The notes beneath the pieces were generated by a model. It was not told the DNA's origin, searched no databases, and saw nothing but the letters and a program-made list of their open reading frames with translations. A program made the translations under genes and the position numbers. DNA of 49,918 nucleotides from Fulvivirga imtechensis AK7 (lineage in GTDB: Bacteria > Bacteroidota > Bacteroidia > Cytophagales > Cyclobacteriaceae): NCBI RefSeq assembly GCF_000331535.1, contig NZ_AMZN01000007.1, positions 1-49,918 of the forward strand. Reading direction: 5' to 3'. This document shows, one piece after another, positions 45,791 to 49,918 of the stretch. How positions within the stretch are numbered: position 1 is the stretch's first letter; each line of letters opens with the position of its first letter.

Positions 45791-45882
45791 GCTTGATGTT
45801 TTGGGTTGTTTGATCAGCAGTCAGTGGTGGCTTGAAGTTTAAAAGCTTCCGGAGATAGGAAGGACACCAAGAGGTGAAAGTA

Positions 45883-45913
45883 AGGCTGCCCGGAAAAGCT
45901 TCAGTGGCAGCCT
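45883..45913. terminator. Inverted repeat downstream of the acyl-CoA ligase gene
   Basis: AGGCTGCC (45883-45890) and GGCAGCCT (45906-45913), perfect 8-base arms with a 15-base loop, 30 bases past the ligase stop. No T-run follows, so a terminator role is uncertain. Confidence 0.35.
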
Positions 45914-45943
45914 CATTAATTTCAAACTATCCAAAACGGGATG

Positions 45944-47626
45944 CTAAGCCGTTTTTTTCGAGTCCTCTTCAAGCCTGAGTTCCCTTCGCAGTATCTTTCC
46001 TACGTTTGATTTAGGAAGAACATCCCGGAATTCAATATACTTTGGACGTTTATAACCAGTTAGATTTTCATCACAGAACTCCTTTACCTCTTCTTCCGTA
46101 AGGGATTGATCGCCCTTGACGACAAATATCTTCACCACCTCGTTTGATCTGGGGTCGGGTACTCCGATGGCTGCTACCTCAAGTATCTTGGGGTGGTTGG
46201 CGATTACATTCTCTACCTCATTAGGGTAAACATTAAATCCCGAAACATTGATCATATCCTTTTTACGATCAACGATCCTGAAAAATCCTTTTTCATCCAT
46301 CACACCCATATCACCTGTTCTAAACCATGCTCCTTCAAAGAACACTCCGGAGTTGTCTTTATTCCAATACCCTTTCATGACTTGTGGTCCTCTGGCACAT
46401 ATCTCTCCTACTTCTCCCTGCTGTAGCTGGCTGCCGTTTTCATCAAATATAGCCATTTCAGTGCTGGATACAGGCAACCCGATGGTACCCATCATATGTG
46501 TGCCATCCAGGGGATTTACGGATAATACAGGAGATGTCTCACTCAACCCGTAACCTTCTACCAGTGGAGCTCCGGTTACTTCCTGCCATTTTTTCGCCAC
46601 GGCATCCTGCACCGCCATTCCTCCTCCTATGCTGCCTTTTAAGTAGCTAAAATCAACATTTTTGAATTCAGGTTGATTCAAAAGACCATTGAATAATGTA
46701 TTTACGCCCGTGATCAAAGTAAATTTATGTTTGGTCAGCTCCTTTACAAAGCCTTTCATATCACGAGGATTGGTGATCAGAACATTCTTTGCACCGATCC
46801 TGATCATAAAGATGCCGTTTACCGTAAGGGCAAAAATATGGTACAACGGAATAGCCGTTATCATCAACTCTGTTTTGCCCTTTTCCAGTAATGGGGCAAA
46901 CCAATGTGTGATCTGCTGCGTATGCGAGACGATGTTTCTATGTGAAAGCTGCGCCCCCTTAGACACACCCGTAGTACCACCGGTGTATTGCAGGAATGCC
47001 AGATCATCGGCGGTGACGGCCGGTTTGTTAAACGTTAAGCCGGCCCCTTGCTTCAGCGCCAGTTTAAAAGGCACCGCCTGCGGAAGCCGGTAGGCTGGCA
47101 CCATTTTTTTTACACGCTTAACTACAAAATTGACCAGCGCCCCTTTAAAGCCTCCCAGCATATCCCCTAGTTCAGTAACAATGACATGTTCAATGGAGGT
47201 GTTTTCAATAACTTTTTCCAGGTTTGCCGCGAAATTTGCAACTATAACTATGGCTTTAACACCGGCATCTTTAAACTGGTGCTCCATTTCCCTCGGAGTA
47301 TAGAGAGGATTTGTATTGACCACGATCAATCCCGCTCTTAATGCTCCGACCAACACTATCGGATACTGTAGCAAATTGGGCATTTGCAAGGCGATGGTAT
47401 CACCTTTTTTCATATTGCATTTATTCTGCAAGTAAGCGGCAAAATTCTTCGACAGTTGGTCAAGCTCATTGAAAGTAATGGATTTACCCATATTTTCAAA
47501 AGCAACATTATCTGTATTCTTAGCAAAAGAATCCTCGAACATTTCAACTAAAGAAGGATACTCAGGCTCACCAATTTCAGCGGGGATACCCTTCGGGTAG
47601 TATTTCACCCAGGGAAATTCAATCAT
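45944..47626 (-). CDS. fadD: Long-chain-fatty-acid--CoA ligase
   Basis: A 560-residue ANL-family enzyme of E. coli FadD size. The P-loop is LQYTGGTTGVSKGAQLSHRN, A5 is VEGYGLSETSPVLSVNPLDG, followed by WFRTGDMGVMDEKGFFRIVD, RKKDMINVSGFNVYPNEVEN and the C-terminal catalytic lysine in LPKSNVGKILRREL. The front begins WVKYYPKGIPAEI, as in FadD. It activates fatty acids with ATP and CoA at the inner membrane for degradation or lipid synthesis. No other beta-oxidation gene is near, so it forms its own unit. The tRNA-like gene lies upstream in the same direction. Confidence 0.93.
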   Translation of the reverse strand: MIEFPWVKYYPKGIPAEIGEPEYPSLVEMFEDSFAKNTDNVAFENMGKSITFNELDQLSKNFAAYLQNKCNMKKGDTIALQMPNLLQYPIVLVGALRAGLIVVNTNPLYTPREMEHQFKDAGVKAIVIVANFAANLEKVIENTSIEHVIVTELGDMLGGFKGALVNFVVKRVKKMVPAYRLPQAVPFKLALKQGAGLTFNKPAVTADDLAFLQYTGGTTGVSKGAQLSHRNIVSHTQQITHWFAPLLEKGKTELMITAIPLYHIFALTVNGIFMIRIGAKNVLITNPRDMKGFVKELTKHKFTLITGVNTLFNGLLNQPEFKNVDFSYLKGSIGGGMAVQDAVAKKWQEVTGAPLVEGYGLSETSPVLSVNPLDGTHMMGTIGLPVSSTEMAIFDENGSQLQQGEVGEICARGPQVMKGYWNKDNSGVFFEGAWFRTGDMGVMDEKGFFRIVDRKKDMINVSGFNVYPNEVENVIANHPKILEVAAIGVPDPRSNEVVKIFVVKGDQSLTEEEVKEFCDENLTGYKRPKYIEFRDVLPKSNVGKILRRELRLEEDSKKTA

Positions 47627-47788
47627 AGGTAACGGGTTTTCGGTTTATAGTAACAACCATCAATATTGCAAAAATTTGGCGAATATCACGAAGATGTGAT
47701 GTTAAAAAATTGACCACAATGAAAAAAGGATGAACCACTTAGCACATCCCTTATCATTTTCAAAACCTAAACCAGTAGAAATTTTCGC

Positions 47789-47916
47789 TGTAGGGGGAGG
47801 ATTCGAACCTCCACGAAGCGGTTAGTTCCCATTGCTATTGGATGCCCTAAGGAATTTATCCCGTTACCTTCACCCTCGAGACCGGAGGGCTTGTCTGCCA
47901 ATTTCAACACCCTACA
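47789..47916 (-). tRNA. tRNA-like gene, leucine-type body, anticodon not assignable
   Basis: Read on the minus strand, TGTAGGG (5') and CCCTACA (3') form a perfect 7-bp acceptor stem; GGAGG-TTCGAAT-CCTCC is a perfect T arm; positions 8-26 (TG, then TTGAAATTGGCAGACAAG) are a tRNA-Leu-like D arm. Next comes CCCTC-CGGTCTC-GAGGG, a proper 5-bp stem and 7-base loop, but the base at position 33 is G instead of U and no Leu or Ser anticodon can be placed. Between it and the T arm are 60 bases in place of the 12-20 of a class II variable arm. The total is 128 nt and CCA is not encoded. It could be an atypical tRNA, a tRNA with an insertion, or a tRNA-shaped regulatory RNA. Confidence 0.6.
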
Positions 47917-47939
47917 GTGTTATTGTTTATTTGACGATT

Positions 47940-47947
47940 CAAAATTA
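47940..47947 (-). promoter_or_regulatory. Promoter -7 box for the tRNA-like gene
   Basis: On the minus strand TAATTTTG, a perfect TAnnTTTG box, 23 bases upstream of the first base of the tRNA-like gene. It suggests the gene is transcribed. Confidence 0.45.
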
Positions 47948-48206
47948 ACAAAATGATTGATTTGTTAAAAATATCACATGTTTATTTTATAATTTTTAAA
48001 TTATTTTTAATATCTACATCTTATTAATGTAAATTTTAAAAATATAACTGAATATTAGGTTTCGTTTTTGAGAATATTTAAATAACGGAATGTGATCTAC
48101 AACAAAGGCATCAAGAATAAGTAAATGATGGGGCAAAATTGGCAGAAGTCTTCCGAAACAGGCATTACAACCCACCCACACGCATCCAAAGATCCAATGT
48201 TATCAA
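47948..48206. other. Non-coding stretch, nothing recognised
   Basis: Very A/T-rich in its first half. No open frame, RNA gene or repeat block is supported before element B. Confidence 0.5.
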
Positions 48207-48610
48207 GTTAGGAAATCTCTTCTAAGAAGCACAGCCATCTCGCCTGTCCTGGGCTTGCCCTAGAGAAGATATCTATGCATTTTCAAAGTAGCGACTTGTG
48301 CATAGATCCCTCCGAATGCACCAATGATAAGTTACTGTTATTCACTGGTAATCAGCATGTTAACTTCGCTGCTCAATTTGTGATGTTGCATCGGTTTTAT
48401 TTTCACAGCTTAGATCCTTACTTTTTGCCTTGGCACAAAAGTAACAAACCCCAAAGGTCCAAAGGACTCCTGTGGAGAATCCTCATGAAAAAACTCAAGC
48501 ATTGCTTTCGTGTAGCCGCTATGACGGAGCCATTTTCTCAAGGCCGTTCGGTTAACTTGTCATTACCCACAAATCAACTAAAAAGTTATTGATTGCCTAC
48601 CGATGACGTA
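48207..48610 (+). repeat. Dispersed repeat element B (decayed MITE/IS-like)
   Basis: Starts AGTTAGGAAATCTCTTCTAA, the counterpart of the right end of element A, and near its right end has TGTCATTACCCACAAA, TCAACTAAAAAGTT and finally CGATGACG, where the second terminus is cut short. It contains the inverted repeat ATCTATGCA (48271-48279) / TGCATAGAT (48299-48307), GCACCAATGATAAGTT and the shared module TTTCGTGTAGCCGC (48504-48530). A 105-codon frame at 48275-48592 is read through these repeats and I do not regard it as a gene. Confidence 0.65.
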
Positions 48611-48805
48611 TTATTCAACATATCTGATTTGCAACAAGTTGATATCCCATTTCTTTCGCTGCAGTTTTGCAACAGAACAATTCGTCATCTCATTTTGTGC
48701 ATTTTTGTGAAAAATGTTAAGTCTCGCAGTGACGTTAAAATTCATATTTTCAGAGTATGAAAAAAGGCGGAACTCTGAGTTTTCGCCATACCGTTACAAT
48801 TAAAG

Positions 48806-48855
48806 TTAACCACAGGGGGAGCAGTGTTAATCCCCTCGACTTCCTCTGCGGTTAA
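48806..48855. terminator. Nested inverted repeat after the GyrI-like gene
   Basis: TTAACCACAG (48806-48815) pairs with CTGCGGTTAA (48846-48855) with one mismatch, and GGGGA (48816-48820) with TCCCC (48831-48835) inside. It lies 23 bases past the stop of the minus-strand gene. The phrase CTTCCTCTGyGGTTAA also occurs in element A, so it may be a repeat-derived terminator. Confidence 0.4.
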
Positions 48856-48877
48856 ATTGCCAATGGCCCGCAAAACA

Positions 48878-49291
48878 TCAGATGTCTTTCAACTTGATCA
48901 TACACTTCACAATATCCTCGTCATTCATATACCATTCAACACAGTACCCCTTTAGATCAAGATTATCATGCATAAGCAGCTTTTGAAAAGCCTTTTCGAT
49001 CTTATGTGGTTCTTGTTTGAAATTCCGCACTGTGCTGCTGATGTACCTGCCTTTTTTCACGGTCATCGTATCACAGTTAAGTTCTTCTGCCTCCCCTGAA
49101 AAAGTCACTTCCGCTGCCGCTTTATACACAATAGTGCCATTCTCAGGACGAGATATTCCGAAATACCTTCGATTGATGTCAAACGGCACCAGGTCATGCA
49201 GTTTCTCATGTGCCTCCATGATACCGTCAGGAAATGATGTTGCTTCAACATATAGCACTTTGATATCCTTTTCTAAAATGAATGTCTCCAT
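48878..49291 (-). CDS. GyrI-like / effector-binding domain protein
   Basis: A 137-residue protein with the two-repeat SHS2-type fold of GyrI-like effector-binding domains: a first half with VLYVEATSFPDGIMEAHEKL and NRRYFGISRPENGTIVYKAA, and a second half with GRYISSTVRNFKQEPHKIEK, AFQKLLMHDNLDLKG, CVEWYMNDEDIVKCMIKLKD, whose E-x-Y-x-N-D-E pattern is typical (often ExYxxDP). In regulators this domain follows a MerR or AraC part; here it stands alone. Likely binds small hydrophobic compounds. A control-like region lies upstream (49387-49428). Confidence 0.75.
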   Translation of the reverse strand: METFILEKDIKVLYVEATSFPDGIMEAHEKLHDLVPFDINRRYFGISRPENGTIVYKAAAEVTFSGEAEELNCDTMTVKKGRYISSTVRNFKQEPHKIEKAFQKLLMHDNLDLKGYCVEWYMNDEDIVKCMIKLKDI

Positions 49292-49386
49292 AAAAGTTAA
49301 ATTATTGTCCTTTTTGCCTCATTTCTCTATTAGGTTGTTTAGATAATCAAGTCAAATGTCGGCATGAATATTATATTCTATCTGGT

Positions 49387-49428
49387 GCAAAAACGTCATT
49401 TTGAAGGGTTTTTGCGACAAAAACGTCA
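49387..49428. promoter_or_regulatory. Direct and inverted repeats in the divergent control region
   Basis: AAAAACGTCA occurs twice (49389-49398 and 49419-49428), 30 bases apart, which is about three helical turns. GCAAAAAC (49387-49394) and GTTTTTGC (49408-49415) form an inverted repeat between them. Position between divergent genes suggests regulator binding. Confidence 0.4.
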
Positions 49429-49555
49429 AACAAAAATCATTTGAATCCGGTGACTGGCATCATATACTTACAGATACACTACCTGTACCTTTATTTCAGT
49501 GATCACATCTATCGGGGATAGATAAGGAAAAATTATTTATGTAAAGAAGACTATC

Positions 49556-49873
49556 ATGAATATAGCTAAAGAACTCAATTACAAGCAGGTAATACTCCTG
49601 GGAATGGTAACCGAACTGATGCTGGTATTTATTCAGTTCATTTACCTGAAGCTCAACAGCAACACCGATGCGAGCTTGGCATTTACCACTGAATACATGA
49701 GGTACACAGGTTTTTATGTTTTTCAGATCATCGGATTCTTTGTCTATACTATAGCTGTTTTCGTCCTGCTCAAAAAGTTTCACGTAACCTCATTTTACAA
49801 GATACTTTTCTTCATTGTCGCTGGCGGGGTGGTAGAATTATCATTCTACCTCTTGACTTTGGCTAATTACTAG
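49556..49873 (+). CDS. Small membrane protein of unknown function
   Basis: A 105-residue protein starting at ATG 49556, with a purine-rich ribosome-binding-like AAGAAGA just before. Three hydrophobic helices are visible (VILLGMVTELMLVFIQFIYL, FYVFQIIGFFVYTIAVFVLL and ILFFIVAGGVVELSFYLLTL), with short charged loops, and the middle loop holds TEYMRYTGF. I do not recognise the family. It is divergent from the GyrI-like gene and may share its control region. Confidence 0.65.
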   Translation: MNIAKELNYKQVILLGMVTELMLVFIQFIYLKLNSNTDASLAFTTEYMRYTGFYVFQIIGFFVYTIAVFVLLKKFHVTSFYKILFFIVAGGVVELSFYLLTLANY

Positions 49874-49918
49874 ATAATAAAAATAAGATGCTCTGAATTT
49901 TGATTTGGGGCATTTTTT

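Noticed and set aside
47789-47916. Plain tRNA-Leu or tRNA-Ser, or a tRNA with a group I intron
   Set aside because: No usable anticodon with U33 could be placed, and the extra 40-odd bases are far too short for a group I intron.
48275-48592. 105-codon open frame
   Set aside because: Runs through inverted repeats and shared modules of element B; no protein-like pattern.

Overview
The window looks like a chromosomal segment of a gliding-type Bacteroidota bacterium, most likely order Cytophagales. The basis is family content: a TonB-dependent receptor, a Porin_10-type 'putative porin', type IX secretion C-terminal sorting domains, the menaquinone route, MacB-type permeases, a SusR-like membrane regulator, promoter boxes of the TAnnTTTG type, and low-to-middling G+C. 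The genus is not determined. No rRNA, phage block or CRISPR array is visible.

Layout. 1-4.4 kb: end of an MFS transporter, a pair of overlapping lipoprotein genes and a TonB-dependent receptor. 4.4-5.1 kb: remnant of a repeat element (A). 5.1-9.7 kb: PhzF-family enzyme, a secreted protein with a sorting tail, a lone FtsX/MacB permease and a secreted amidotransferase-like protein. 9.8-13.4 kb: lpxK, putative porin and miaE in one minus-strand run. 13.4-16.8 kb: Nif3-like protein, a coiled-coil protein whose zinc ribbon has lost its cysteines, and a TPR protein whose signal-peptide region overlaps a strong terminator hairpin. 16.9-22.2 kb: histidine phosphatase, then a menaquinone cluster menI-menF-menD-(mobile repeat)-menE. 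22.4-26.1 kb: very large propeller sensor kinase and a DoxX-like protein. 26.3-30.3 kb: a starch pair, made of a regulator combining an outside glycogen-binding-like domain, seven membrane segments and an AraC DNA-binding domain, followed by a secreted alpha-amylase. 30.4-34.4 kb: CapA-like protein, two tandem mobile repeats, VOC protein, outer-membrane barrel, and an S24 repressor with a small partner. 34.5-39.2 kb: purC, STAS protein, ribonuclease Z, queuosine-precursor transporter and a large conserved unknown protein. 39.4-42.5 kb: CPA1 antiporter, a broken NSS transporter and a TerB-like protein. 43.1-49.9 kb: outer-membrane protein, GT-C glycosyltransferase, acyl-CoA ligase, an odd 128-nt tRNA-like gene, a second repeat element (B), a GyrI-like protein and a small membrane protein.

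The most striking items are: (1) the tRNA-like gene at 47789-47916, with good acceptor, D and T arms but no U33 and a 60-nt structured region where a variable arm should be; (2) the one-piece carbohydrate sensor/regulator beside the amylase; (3) a dispersed family of short inverted-repeat elements (at least five copies or part copies), one of which supplies the stop codon of menD; (4) two copies of another element whose hairpin loop is inverted between copies while its flank is not; and (5) a terminator hairpin lying inside a coding start.

Several genes (menF, menD, rnz and the TPR gene at 15.3 kb) have no usable ATG and appear to start at TTG. All calls are from reading the sequence and recalled family knowledge; no search was run.
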